Shown piece after piece: positions 8,260 through 19,329 of a stretch of 64,000 bases of DNA. The notes beneath the pieces are model-generated. The model saw nothing but the letters and a program-made list of their open reading frames with translations. It was not told the DNA's origin and did not search any database. A program made the translations under genes and the position numbers. Position 1 is the stretch's first letter; each line of letters opens with the position of its first letter. Source of the DNA: Flectonema sp. DT1601 (Eukaryota; Euglenozoa; Diplonemea; Diplonemida; Diplonemidae); assembly GCA_964019425.1 (NCBI GenBank), contig OZ025844.1, positions 186,001 through 250,000 on the forward strand, read 5' to 3'.

Positions 8260-10789
8260 GGAGCATAATCCGTATCAAGTACAGCAGTCGCAACACGATC
8301 TATGAGTGTGACAGCATAAGAAAAAAAAAAGCAAACGGCAGACAGCGAGTTAATATATAGCATCATCAAAGCCATGATAGTATTTAGTCGTTGAGTGATA
8401 TAACTACCGACTGAAAACCACAACTAAAATATAAACAAAGTACTTTGTGCTTTAATGAACTGGGCTTGACTAGAATTAACAACAGGAAACAAATTGAATT
8501 CTTACAACAAAAAACGCCTCGACAAATTCCTTTTTTTTTTTTTTTTTTTTCCCCTTCTTGGGATGCGTGTCGTTCCTAGCAACAATGTCTTGTTTACAGT
8601 TGGCGGTTTTCGGAAAACACTTTTTTTTATTGGAATCAGGAATTTTCCCGTATCAACAATATTCCAACCTCTAAAGTGCGACAAGTAAATCGCAGCACGG
8701 AGGACTCAATCCGTGGCCACTTCCACGGATTGGTTTCAGCTGAAGATGTAACTTAAATTGCGGGGGGAAAGGTTTAAAAACCAGGACGGAGGGGGGGAAA
8801 AAAAAAGCTGGATAAGGGATAGCTGACAGCTACATTAAAAACAACAGTTATATGATAACAATTTGAGCCGCGATTTTGTTCAGTATGTCCCGAGGAGTAA
8901 AGAATCAGGGAAGACAAAAAAAATAAAAATAAACAATTTTAGGGAAAACGTGCATACGTAAACCCTAGATAGTATGATAGCATAGACTGAAGATAGAAAT
9001 GGGAAATAGAACAAACAAAGTGAATGCCGTGATAGTTGCTTTTCAGGATGCGTCCCTACCTTGCCTACCTCCAACAAGAAGGGTAGAAGGTAAGGAAAAC
9101 TGCACTTGTCTCAACCGTAAACAGCAAACAGTACTAAATACATCAAATAAAACAATCGCGGTGTTGCATAGGAACAAAGAGGAGGAATGGTTAGAAAAAA
9201 CGTGTGAGGGAGGGACAGATAGAAAAAAGAAAAAATCAAATCAAATCAAATCAAATAGTACCAAATAAGGATAGAACAGCACTGCCAGCGGAATCCCAAA
9301 GCAGGATTGCCACGCTTAAGACAGCGATGATTTTATTTTATTTTTTTTCCCCCCCTAAATTTCTCAAAACGTGTTTAGGGACAATGAACCGTAAGAAACA
9401 CTCTACAGGAGCATCGCAAGAGGAATAAAAATTGAGTAATAAGTTCGCATAAGGTAACACAACGCTGTTATGTTTTTTCTTAACTCGCACATTAAGATGA
9501 ACGCGATGTAGTTGACTACTGTGAGTGAGCCACTAAAGAGAGAAGTCTGTACTGGACCTGACATTGTAGTGGAGAAGCTCTAACAGGGTACTAGGTTTCG
9601 ATTTCGAAGTACCCAACACATGACTTGGTTGAGGCAAATTGCACTTGTTGAGTAGAAATAGCTCTCACTTTTAAATTATTTGTTGTTTAATCAGCGTCCG
9701 TCTAAAGAGCCAACGGGTTGTTTTCGTAATCAACTCACAAAATCGTGTAGTTTACTTAAATCGCAAGTAGCTTCAGAAAGCCAAGTGTGAGTGTGATCTC
9801 CAAGAAAGGAAAGAAACAAAAAAAAGAAAAAAAAAAAAGGAAAAAAAAACCACCTAACACTGAAGCGAGAAGGAAAAGAAAAATCTCGCAATGTTAGTGG
9901 CGAAGAATCAGGCCACACTGATGTTTTTATTCAACTTCCCGACGTAGACTCGGAACTCTAATTAGTTGGTCCTGTAACAGTCGACTACTACACAGCAAAT
10001 GAGAGAGAATTGTCTGCAAATCAGACCAGTGGGAGAAATTAAAATAACTTAGAAATTCCAAATGCTTACTCTCATAAATATATTTTCTTATGCTGCGACG
10101 ATGAGACCCAGACGACGCCCAGTTTGGTCAAAAAGATAAAATAAATCAAAAAAAAAAAAAAAAAAAAAACCAGCCTTGTTTTAGTTAAAAACAATACCAA
10201 AAAAAAAAAAAAAATTCTTGATTTTCTTGATTTACTTTTTTTTTTTCGCACACGCTATTGCGAGAAGGGTAATAAGGAGAACAAGACGTCAATTGCAGCA
10301 GTAACAAAAACTGCTTTGCCAACAGACGTACAGTAACTAAGATGTAACTACATGACTACATTGAGAAACTATGCCGAAGGGAACAGACCACACACAAAAG
10401 ACATTATCATCGTGTGTTTAACAATGACCAATCTTCGCACATTCGGATTCAAAACTTTAAAGCAACAATGCCTTTCCTTGACGACACTCGGAGGGTACTA
10501 TTGTTGTAATTTAAGTAAAGCGACAAGCTAATATGATATGAAGGTTAGTACGAAAAGCTTTTATTGAATCGAAGGAATGATTACTAACACAGCGACTACC
10601 ACAGAACAAGAGATAGCCGTGTACTTCAGCTGAAAAACTTTTTTTTTTTTTTTTTTTTTCGTGCACAAACTTTGACAAAGTAGCAAACAAAACATCACAT
10701 TACCGTTGTTTGTAGTTCAAGTTAGAGCTCCTTTTTTTTTTTCTTCTTTTTTCTTTTTTTTTTTTTTTTTTTTTCCCTTCCAAAATAAT

Positions 10790-10875
10790 AAAAATTTGTT
10801 TGTGCACAAAACCCGTGAAACCGACTTAAACTAATAAAGCTACAAAGAGGTTTACGCGTGCTGACAATAGCCAAA
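10790..10875. repeat. Dispersed repeat R2, partial copy
   Basis: Shares GTTTGTGCAC, CCGTGAAACCGACTTAA and AGAGGTTTACGCGTGCTG with the copies at 27768-27920 and 45930-46070 in the same orientation. It is the most diverged and shortest of the three. Confidence 0.7.
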
Positions 10876-11980
10876 AAAAAAAAAAAAAACACACGGGAAT
10901 TTTTACCCTGTGGTGGGAATTGGAGGGAAGGGAAAAGAAATACATTTCTCAACCCCAAGCGTCCAACAAAACGAAAAGGAGATAAACCCCCTCTCCCATG
11001 GCAACTAATCGGTAGAAATATAGGGGGATAGTCGTAAGAGGCACATACGAATCAGAGGACACGTTTCGCGAATAAGAATTAACAAGAACACAAAACAAAA
11101 ACAGAGCAATATATGCAGATCACTTTTTCTGCGCTAAATAATTCAAAGGATGTCCACCGCATGAGAGACACTGGCACTGCTTTGGGTTCGTTGTTACAAC
11201 AATAACAGTTTGTAGCGTAAAATCGCTGTACTTTATTTCATGGTATCTCTATGTGAAGAAGATTATTTTTTTTTTTCATCAGCTAAATGACTCTAAGTAG
11301 TCACATCGCTAAATTTGTAAATTGAAAAAAAAAAAAAAAAAAAAAAAAAAGGTCCGGAAAAAATTGCCTTCAGATGCAAAAGTGGGTTCAAAAGCAAAAA
11401 AAACTTTTTGGAATTTTTTGTTATATTGAAGTTTTCTTAATTTTATCTCTGTAAAACTCAGAGCTAAGCTAATAATAAAGGGAAAAAAAAAAGAAAGAAA
11501 AAAAACAACTCAAAAACCCAATATGAAACAGCTCAGGAATGACATCCGTGAGTCAGAGACAAGGGAGGAAATAAGGTAATAGACGAGGTTCGTGTAATTA
11601 AAGGATTTCTGAAACTAGCCTTTCGGCCAGTAACATCCTTCTTTGTTAAATATTATACTGCGAGGTAATGTTAAATCCTTCGTTGGGGAAATGAAAGAAA
11701 AAACCCATAAAGAAAACTGAGTGCAAGACTGCACTGTCAGAATGACACACCTGTTGCTACCGGTGTATTGCGTAAAGGAACGGGGAGAGGTTGAGAATAT
11801 TTATTTGAAGGGAAAAAAAAAAAAAAAAAAAAAAACGTACTAAAAAATTCTCCGAAGATGTCTATTGTGATAATCAAGACAATAAGATTCTGATTTGTAA
11901 TCGTCTGTCATGCACAAGGTTCATTGAGTTCCATTGTTAAACTTGTACAAGAGAAGGATAAAGTACTTTTAAAATTCTGC

Positions 11981-12754
11981 TTACGACCAGTCATTCAGAA
12001 CAGAAGATGCAACAGTCAGAGCGATGTCATCAGATGAAACCTCTGGACTCGAATCAAGCGCTTCAGGACCTCTAAAGATAATATTCCCACCATCAATAAC
12101 ATCACAACCAGTCATAGCAGATGGCTGTGGTAGTGTCGTCAACACTGATTGCTGAGGTACTGTTGGTGGTAATCCAGACCGTCTCGAATGTGACATTTGA
12201 GGTGCTGATCGATGATTCGATCTGTATAAATAATTCTGATTGTGACCACGTGAATACCCTCCTTGACGATGAGGATGACCACCTCTCATATGCTGTTGTG
12301 AGATATTAGTTTGATGATGTACTGGTGGTTGTTGATTAAGATAATTTGTTATTACAGGAACTGCTGCTGTTGGATCCAACTGAACCAAATCAACTACCAT
12401 CGCACTCAGTAACGATGGAGATGTAGCTGCTAACCTTTCAATGGTTTCTGATAATGAAATAATATCATCTCTGCTTAATGGGATCGGTTCTCTTTTTGGT
12501 CTAGCTGGACTTCTCCCATCATCACTGAGTCCTTCACTACTACCACAACCAGCACTTTCTTCGTCACTTGCAACTTTTGTTACCGTCAGAGATTTACACA
12601 CTTTTTGATGTGCCTTCCAATCTGCATGTTGGCAACTGGTTCCACAATACCGAACCATCTTACAAGGACAGAATCGAAGTACAGCATCATTACGACGATC
12701 GCAGTGAGAGCAGACCTTCTCATCATTTTTATCGTTAGTTCGAACACCCGTCAT
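11981..12754 (-). CDS. MYND zinc-finger protein
   Basis: A 257-residue protein. An N-terminal MYND finger spans about residues 16-53: CSHCDRRNDAVLRFCPCK, then RYCGTSCQHADWKAHQKVC, with the Cys pairs and final His/Cys in canonical spacing. MYND domains bind short proline-containing peptides in partner proteins. The remaining 200 residues hold one helical segment (DIISLSETIERLAATSPSLL and onward, about residues 95-135) and a low-complexity His/Gln/Arg/Ser-rich part with no known domain, so it is probably an adaptor. No SET domain is present. The start ATG follows TTTACTTAGCAAAACT, where TTTACTTAG resembles a splice acceptor. The stop is TAA. Confidence 0.85.
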   Translation of the reverse strand: MTGVRTNDKNDEKVCSHCDRRNDAVLRFCPCKMVRYCGTSCQHADWKAHQKVCKSLTVTKVASDEESAGCGSSEGLSDDGRSPARPKREPIPLSRDDIISLSETIERLAATSPSLLSAMVVDLVQLDPTAAVPVITNYLNQQPPVHHQTNISQQHMRGGHPHRQGGYSRGHNQNYLYRSNHRSAPQMSHSRRSGLPPTVPQQSVLTTLPQPSAMTGCDVIDGGNIIFRGPEALDSSPEVSSDDIALTVASSVLNDWS

Positions 12755-14216
12755 AGTTTTGCTAAGTAAAGATCTAAAGAAGTATTTATTATATCTTATG
12801 AAGGAAAAACATGTGACAGCTCTGCATCATCCACTCTACCTATCTGATGCTTGATATAAGAAGATAATGTTAAAGTATTCGTATGCAATATCTGAGCTAT
12901 AGAAGGCTTCAAATCGAAAAAAATAAGATCTCGCTGCTTTGGAAAAAGAAGCAAAAAAAAGAAATTGATGTGCCGATGTGAAGCGACAAAGTAGCCACTG
13001 GGAGTGAACTATTGAAACAAAAAATCAACCATGTAGTTAGAAGAAGAGTTTTGTTATAAAAAAAAAAAATGCATTAAAATCAAAGATAAAAACACAACGT
13101 TCCGCTATTTAGTTAGCAAGTCCAGAAGTGTTTCCACAGAATTTCGGTTACCTCACTCAGAGTAAAAAAAATAAAATGTTTTTTTATTTCTATTCTATAT
13201 TATAAAACACCTCATAAAATAATTACGTGTCAACTGCCATACCAACGAAAAGAAAAAAAAACCCCACAACCAATATATATGGCGACACGAATAATTATTC
13301 TCCTTAAGAAACAAAATTAAAAGGAAGCTCTGATGAGATAGTAAATCTTGTTGAAGATTTCAGAAAAAAAAAAAAAAAGGAAAACAGAGTCCCTGCTGAA
13401 CCGGATGTCAATGAGGCTGAAAAAGAAGGAAAGGAATATATAAGTGTATTTTATTGAACTGAAAAAAGAACATGAATTGAAAACAAATTGACTACGATTT
13501 GTTTAATTTTTTTTTATAGGGAGTGCGACTACGGCTGTAATCAAAAAAAAAAAAAAAAAAAAAGAAAGACGTGATTCTCACTAAACTGGAAAAAGGAAAA
13601 TATTATTATGCCAAGGTTGTGAAATATGAGTTCAACGCATTCAAAGAGAATAAACGTTCTTTTTTCCGAAGGGTTTACGCCAACACAACCAATTCGAAGA
13701 ATATTAATATAAGAGTACAAGACTTTGATAAAGAGTATCAGCACAATAGTGTGACTGATAAGACCCTACTAACCACCACACCTCACAGCAATAACTGTCA
13801 AGGTAAAGAAAAAACAACTTCGGATTCCGGGGAGGACGTACACCAAAAGCATCTGCAGGGCACGTTTCGCTGGTTTTACGCTGACGCATCAGTCAAAAGA
13901 AAACCAAAAAAAAGATGACAAAGAACGAGGGGTTTTTTACAAGAAAATATTGTCTACAGCTGACTGTTATCTGAACACACTATCAGCCAAGACAGGGGGT
14001 TGCGAGATATATAAATTAAAAAAAAAAACCATCCCAACAACAAGACATAGCAAGCAACGATTAAACCGTACCTAAGAACAGTGCTCGTAACTGAGCGAAA
14101 GCTTATGTGTAAATGTGAAGCAGGTTGTGAGGGTTTGCGAGAATAAAAGAAATAAAATCACTAACGGTAACAAAAGGTAATGAAATAAAAGGGGAATCAC
14201 AATACTAAATACCTGC

Positions 14217-14254
<38 letters not shown>

Positions 14255-14383
14255 GGTGAAAAAGCGTATACGTAATTGTGAAGTGGCTTGCGAGGTTGCG
14301 AGAAATAACAAATAACAAATTGACTGTGTCACGAGATACTGAACTAATATGCAAAGGCTACGAAGCCTCATAGAAAACCTTCA
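12755..14383. other. Gene-free stretch with repeat R1 fragment
   Basis: Contains R1 copy C (13180-13390), A runs, and a weak local duplication of a GTGAAG...TTGCGAGAA motif (about 14118-14150 and 14279-14310). A 115-codon plus-strand frame at 13571-13918 has no recognisable domain. Confidence 0.55.
13180..13390. repeat. Dispersed repeat family R1, copy C (3' part)
   Basis: Matches the downstream halves of copies A and B: CTCATAAAATAA, GTGTCAACTGCCATACCAACG and then ACAACCAATATATATGGCGA with ACACGAATAAT. The hairpin-rich 5' half is missing. Confidence 0.65.
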
Positions 14384-17095
14384 TCACGCGTGTTCACTCG
14401 AACTCAGTTTCCGTTTTGCTGAAACGGAATCCCTTCTCGAATTGGAATCTCTTTTCAAGTCGAGGGGCGACACACAACTCGCCCTCCTATCATGGATTAA
14501 CCAAGTCTGAATAAACTGTTTTACTTTTAAGTGTAATGGTAAAAACGGAGCTGGATTTTTATACGCAGCAACAGCACAGATGTCTGTTCGAAAACTAATA
14601 AAGTCAATAACTACTTCCGAAGTCGTTAGCTGCGTTTTTCTCAATTTTAAAAATATCTGTTGCAAAGCGTAATGAGTAAACACTTCGTCAATCGCATGCA
14701 TATCGTCCATGAGTTTTTTAAATTCTTTAAAACACATAAACTTCGACTTCTCAACGGCATATTTATTAAAAATAAACAACAGCTGACTTTGATACAGCCT
14801 TAACACATTCTGAGTATTCTCACTTTGAACAGAATGAGAAAATTCTGTGAAATTCGTATACATCAAGTTAGGCAGTACAAAACCATCAATTAGATTTTGT
14901 AATTTCACAGACAGCGGCTGTGATTGAGATCGGCTATTTGAAACTCTCACCAACGCTTCAATAAAACACTCTGGAGAAATGCTATCCTTAGCCAATCCAT
15001 CCGAGAGTTGTTTCGAGCTTGATCCCCACCTTGGAATGCTATTATTTTGTTGTACTGTTTGCGATGATTTTCTTCTGTTACTTCCAACGTCTAATTTCAA
15101 ATCCTTAAAAAACCTTTCCAACTCATGCTTACTCATCACAGTATCCATGAGTCTGTCCGAAGACGCATAGTAACGGTAAACATTAACAAGTCTTTCTTTG
15201 AACTTAAAAAGAATATTAGTACAGGTTGACGATTCAGGTAAGTCTCTTGTTAAAGTTGTCACTAGGGATATGAGAGGATCGGTACGAGCGATATTGTCAT
15301 TTTGTGCTATTTGACTCATCTCAAGCGAAGCTTTTTCAGACGTTAAATGAGAAGTGTAGTCACTGATGATGAGAGCAACTGCTTTTCTAACTTGTTGATC
15401 TTCAAGAGTGAATCGCTCAATCTTTTGTGGAATGTTTTCAGAACACTCAGTTTTCTGTCTTGGCATTCCACCTTCCCATAACATAATCCTTTGTGCTAAC
15501 ATTAGTATTATAATACATCTGCATTCATGGAAACTCATCGCCATATTAAATCTCTCACCGTCATCAGCCAGTGGAAAACTTTTTCCAGGTAGTAATTTTA
15601 TATACTCGCAAACGGTACTGCAATTGCTGTCCGGGAAAGCTGCTTGCAACATATGCAAGATGGAATCTTGTTCTGTTACTGTTTGACCAATTGAGACTAC
15701 TGCAGGTGATGTCTGACGGGAACCAGGACTACCAAAATCAAACGTTGCCAGATGTTTAGATACACGAGAATTAGAAAACTTTTTAAACAGTGATTCACAT
15801 ACACACGGTGACGTAGATACTACCATCGAGTTCTCTAGTGACAGATGTTGAGGTGACAAAATTGGAGACATTGGTGAGGTAGGTGAAGTTGGAAGAGGCT
15901 TATCACGCTCTTCAACAGCTCCAAATATCTCATCCTGCAATGCCGCAATATGTTGAGGAAGTGATGCTGTGTTAATAGAAAGCCCTTTGAGAGTAGTAAC
16001 GGAATGCTGAACGGTATTTTCAAGATCATCGATGGTTTCTTTTTGACTCTCGACTGTGTTACTTAATCGCTCTCTTTCGATATTCCAATTCTCACGCTCT
16101 GTTGAGCTTTCATTTCTCTGAGTGCGGAGTTCCTCTTGCAATAAATTCATTTCCGCCTGAACTTGTTCGACTTTCCAGATGTTTTTCCATCGAGCCTCAG
16201 CGTTCACCTCCGCTCCTGCAAGTCGTTCTAAGGCAGTGTTCAATTCCTTTCGGAGATTGCCAGATCGTTGTCGGGCCATCACAAACGATTTTTGAGATGA
16301 AGCAATCAACTTCCAATGAAGAAACGATGCTCTCAAATAATAAGCACTCCACTTCTTACATGCTGAAGCAATCGCTGAAGAAACGTCTGCGGCATCCCTC
16401 CGACGAGTGTAAACGTTTGCTGTGCTTTGTGTGAACGAATCAGACATTCGATCCCTTTTTTTAAGTGATTCTGTTTCGATATCGCGATAGGCTCGTCGTC
16501 TAGATTCCCAACAACTAATTAATGAGATCAAATCATCACCTGAATGTTGAGGTTTAAATAAAATAGTCTGCAGAGCAACCTGTATTGCCGTGAGAGTGGA
16601 TTTCAGGTCAGGTATCGCTTTGATTATAAACGTTACAACTAAATCAAAAGCAGTAAGAACCGAAGTAATATCATTAGTTGCACCTCGTAAGATACTTTCA
16701 ACTGTTTGGATGATAGTTGGAAAGTACTGTCGATTTAATTTTAATGCAGCAAGACTGGAGCTGACGACATGCCATGAATCGTCAAGACCAGATGATTCAA
16801 TATGATACATGTAGTCGTTTAATGATATTAAAAAAGTATCAAATCCATTCTCTTTTCCCGCATGAGAGCCATTATGATTCTTTCTCGGAGGAGGTCTTGG
16901 TACATGCTGCTTATCAATAGATGAATCTTCTCTTGGTGGATAACTCTTCGCAAAAGGCATCCCATCATGTGGGATGGCTCTGCCAGTTACTTTCTCTGGT
17001 AGTCTCGGAAATCTATTAGTGTTATATGTTTCTAGTTGATTAAATCCTGGCATGCCCATTAAGAATCCCATCCCATGTTGATGAGGTGGTTTCAT
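14384..17095 (-). CDS. Large coiled-coil protein with C-terminal EF-hand-like repeats
   Basis: 903 residues in one exon; not assigned to a named family. Residues about 85-200 are helical (FDTFLISLNDYMYHIE and onward). Residues about 275-385 form a charged coiled coil (SGNLRKELNTALERLAGAEV; MNLLQEELRTQRNESS; ERERLSNTVESQKETIDDL). A Ser/Pro-rich linker (SPTSPMSPILSPQ) follows. The C-terminal third holds two similar helical repeats, around residues 645-730 and 775-870, with the layout L-x-x-[VI]-[FY]-x-x-Y-A ... L/F-x-x-[FL]-x-x-[DL] ... I-D-F-x-x-F/F-I-E-A-L. This resembles degenerate EF-hand repeats of cytoskeletal and flagellar proteins; the calcium-binding loops look incomplete. Start context TTTTAACAATG; AAAAAACAG lies 15 bases upstream. 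A cytoskeletal role is inference. Confidence 0.8.
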   Translation of the reverse strand: MKPPHQHGMGFLMGMPGFNQLETYNTNRFPRLPEKVTGRAIPHDGMPFAKSYPPREDSSIDKQHVPRPPPRKNHNGSHAGKENGFDTFLISLNDYMYHIESSGLDDSWHVVSSSLAALKLNRQYFPTIIQTVESILRGATNDITSVLTAFDLVVTFIIKAIPDLKSTLTAIQVALQTILFKPQHSGDDLISLISCWESRRRAYRDIETESLKKRDRMSDSFTQSTANVYTRRRDAADVSSAIASACKKWSAYYLRASFLHWKLIASSQKSFVMARQRSGNLRKELNTALERLAGAEVNAEARWKNIWKVEQVQAEMNLLQEELRTQRNESSTERENWNIERERLSNTVESQKETIDDLENTVQHSVTTLKGLSINTASLPQHIAALQDEIFGAVEERDKPLPTSPTSPMSPILSPQHLSLENSMVVSTSPCVCESLFKKFSNSRVSKHLATFDFGSPGSRQTSPAVVSIGQTVTEQDSILHMLQAAFPDSNCSTVCEYIKLLPGKSFPLADDGERFNMAMSFHECRCIIILMLAQRIMLWEGGMPRQKTECSENIPQKIERFTLEDQQVRKAVALIISDYTSHLTSEKASLEMSQIAQNDNIARTDPLISLVTTLTRDLPESSTCTNILFKFKERLVNVYRYYASSDRLMDTVMSKHELERFFKDLKLDVGSNRRKSSQTVQQNNSIPRWGSSSKQLSDGLAKDSISPECFIEALVRVSNSRSQSQPLSVKLQNLIDGFVLPNLMYTNFTEFSHSVQSENTQNVLRLYQSQLLFIFNKYAVEKSKFMCFKEFKKLMDDMHAIDEVFTHYALQQIFLKLRKTQLTTSEVVIDFISFRTDICAVAAYKNPAPFLPLHLKVKQFIQTWLIHDRRASCVSPLDLKRDSNSRRDSVSAKRKLSSSEHA

Positions 17096-17446
17096 TGTTA
17101 AAACGAAAACTGTTTTTTTGAATGAATAATGATAATGTAAACTTATACGTTAACAAACACAATTTATTTAAAAACATATACTCAGCCAAGTCAAGGGGGG
17201 GAGTGGAAGATCCAAGTTCAAGAATCCAGCTGGGGAGGGACGTGAAGGGAGGAACCGAGACGGGAGTTACCAAAAAAAGACTACCAACCACGTATCAGTA
17301 AATGTCCAAACTATTCTAATCACTCGTACAGTCAATATTGATTAGGAAATAACAGTAGCATCTTGTGGCTAGGAAAAGATGGGAATGGTTTCTACACTAC
17401 CACACTGGGGACTGAGGTTTCTTTTTTCTATTCTCTATTTACGTAC
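17096..17446. other. Intergenic, 351 bases
   Basis: Spacer between Skp1 and the coiled-coil gene. It would hold the Skp1 3' end and the leader of the next gene. No motif stands out. Confidence 0.5.
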
Positions 17447-18215
17447 CTAATCTTTCTTTTCTCTCAACCATTCATACTCTTGGTATAGCTTCTCTTCTTC
17501 TTCTGCAGTAAAGCTTTCAGTAATTCCAAACAAATCAAGGATATCTTCCTCATTCTTACCTCTCAACATGTTTGCGATCGCTGCACAACACAAGTCACGA
17601 AGTGGTTCGATGTTCATAAAGTTAGCACCCTTCAGAGTAAGAAACAATTTTTCATGCTGTTTTGTTGAATTATTGCTCGTGTTGTACTAAAAGAATATAA
17701 AGTTAACAAAAAAAAAGGAATTATTCAAACCTTCTTCTCATCTCCATCCTCGAGAAGGACGGTAGTGATGTAGGTCCAGTCAGAGTCGGTAATGAGATTC
17801 TTGAGATCGTCCTGTATGTTGTTAAGTTAGGTTATGATTACTCAATGTGATAGCTGTGTGTTTATAATAACAAACCTTTAGTGGTTTTTCCAATTTCTCT
17901 GGGTCTCCAGTCTTGTAATTCTGAAGGTAGTCCCAAACACACTGAAGGGTCTCACTGTCTACTTCTGGAAGTGGAATCTCAACTTCTTGACCATCTTCTG
18001 AGTCAGTTAACAAATCCTGCACAAGTTTAACCATTCTCATTGAATCTCTTGGAAGGGCGTACTGTTTTAGTTTATTATTATATTGTCAACGTGTAGTGAG
18101 ATAACATGGTAATTAATAAATAAAAACAAACCTTCTTGCTGTCCTTAGTAATAACAACTAACATGGTGTTCCAGTCAACGGAACCTGTTTCAGTGACTTC
18201 AGTAAGTGGGGCCAT
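17447..18215 (-). CDS. SKP1: Skp1-like SCF ubiquitin ligase adaptor, four exons
   Basis: Exons 18215-18132, 18061-17876, 17811-17731 and 17656-17447 join to 186 residues. Introns are 65-74 bases, with donors GTTTGT, GTTTGT and GTTTGA and ACAG acceptors; all lie between codons. Skp1 links cullin-RBX1 to F-box proteins. The N-terminal BTB/POZ-type Skp1 domain covers about residues 15-120 (YALPRDSMRMVKLVQDLL; EIPLPEVDSETLQCVWDYLQ). The C-terminal dimerisation and F-box-binding part covers residues about 120-186 (GANFMNIEPLRDLCCAAIAN; GKNEEDILDLFGI; FTAEEEEKLYQEYEWLREKK). Compared with animal and yeast Skp1 the extreme N-terminus is a little longer and diverged (MAPLTEVTETGSVDWNTMLV). A TTTATGCAG acceptor-like site lies 19 bases before the ATG. 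Confidence 0.93.
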
Positions 18216-19329
18216 TGTAAGTAGCGAATGTCTGCATAAACAAAATAATTAAAATAGTGATAGCGCTACAAAGTGTTGCCCTTCCGCAACAAAATACTCC
18301 CACAGTCTAGGGAGACTAGGATCACGAAAAAAACTCGCAGGGTAACTTTTTTTTTTTTCCTCCTTTTTTTGTTGAAGTCAGGGAAGTCAAAACCCCTGGG
18401 GAAGCCCACCGGGTACCAGTAATTCGGAACCACAACCGTGAGACTCTCACAGAGACCCACTGAAGAAGGAAAAAAAAAGATTCCAAAAAAAAAAACTTTT
18501 TGTAATTTCCAACCGAAGTGGCTTGACAGCTAATAGCAGGAGAGTATTATCTTCAATGGCTTGACGTGTAGTCTGAAAAAAGATAAGGGTCGTGTGTGTA
18601 ATAAAAGAAGGATTATCGACCAACGATCGTTTTAAAAAAAAAAAAAAAAATAAAATAACGAGAGACGACAATACAAAATGAAAGTCGGCCATCTCACCAA
18701 TACCGCTACCCGGCTCATGACTCTTGAGTCGACCTGGGCACAATACGGGAGAGGCAAGTCAAAAAGAAGAAAGAAAAGTTATGTTAAAAAAGGTGTAATA
18801 CCTTGTTGTGGAAGAAGAAAACAACAAACAAAAATACCGACCCTGAATTGTACTGTCGACATGTATAGTGATTAGGCTTCACATAAAAATTAATAAAAAT
18901 GGTACAAACAAAAGTCACGCTGAATTGCAGCCGACAGAGAGAGTTTCAACTTCCAGAGTAGTTCCAAATGAAATAACGAGCTCTCAATAGCATTGAATTC
19001 TTAGTCAGCAAGTCCATGAGACTCACCGACGACACTAAAGAAGACAAAAAAGTTTCTTTATATTTATTTATTTTGTGGAAATTTTAGAGAGAAGGAAGTT
19101 TTCTTTTTTCTTTTCTTTCTTATAGTAAAACCAACAATCAGGTGTAGGTTGGCTTTCTATTATCGCACGCGGACAGGGTTCTCTCTTTATTGCCTAATCG
19201 GTGCTACTTGTTTTGTTCTGTTCTATTTTTTGAAAAGTAAGACCCATAAGAATTAATTTGCAATTGTGGTAAATTAGATATGGATCTGTTTGTTTTTTGT
19301 TAATTATTTATATCGACTGATGGCTAAGC
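18216..19329. other. Gene-free stretch, 1.1 kb
   Basis: Contains a GAAGTCAGGGAAGTCAA motif (18374-18390) and an ACCGTGAGACTCTCACAGAG motif (18437-18456) that recur in varied form near 51915, 52017 and 53080-53120, plus an AGTCTAGGGAGACT hairpin (18303-18316). A-rich tracts at 18632-18650. No gene recognised. Confidence 0.5.

Larger units (their letters stand above)
6777..11980. other. 5.2-kb gene-free region
   Basis: I find no supported gene on either strand. It holds A/T runs (for example near 7085, 8229, 10146, 10643, 10740, 11324 and 11817), a strong hairpin at 7176-7198, a B-box-like sequence at 7563-7585, a (CAAAT)n microsatellite near 9236-9257 and one copy of repeat R2 (10790-10875). 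Confidence 0.55.

Noticed and set aside
13571-13918. 115-codon plus-strand frame
   Set aside because: Lys-rich, begins beside an A run, no domain, opposite to every supported gene.
18447-18743. Hydrophobic minus-strand frame between CPSase and Skp1
   Set aside because: Poly-Phe from an A/T run, no conserved motif, no splice sites linking it to Skp1.
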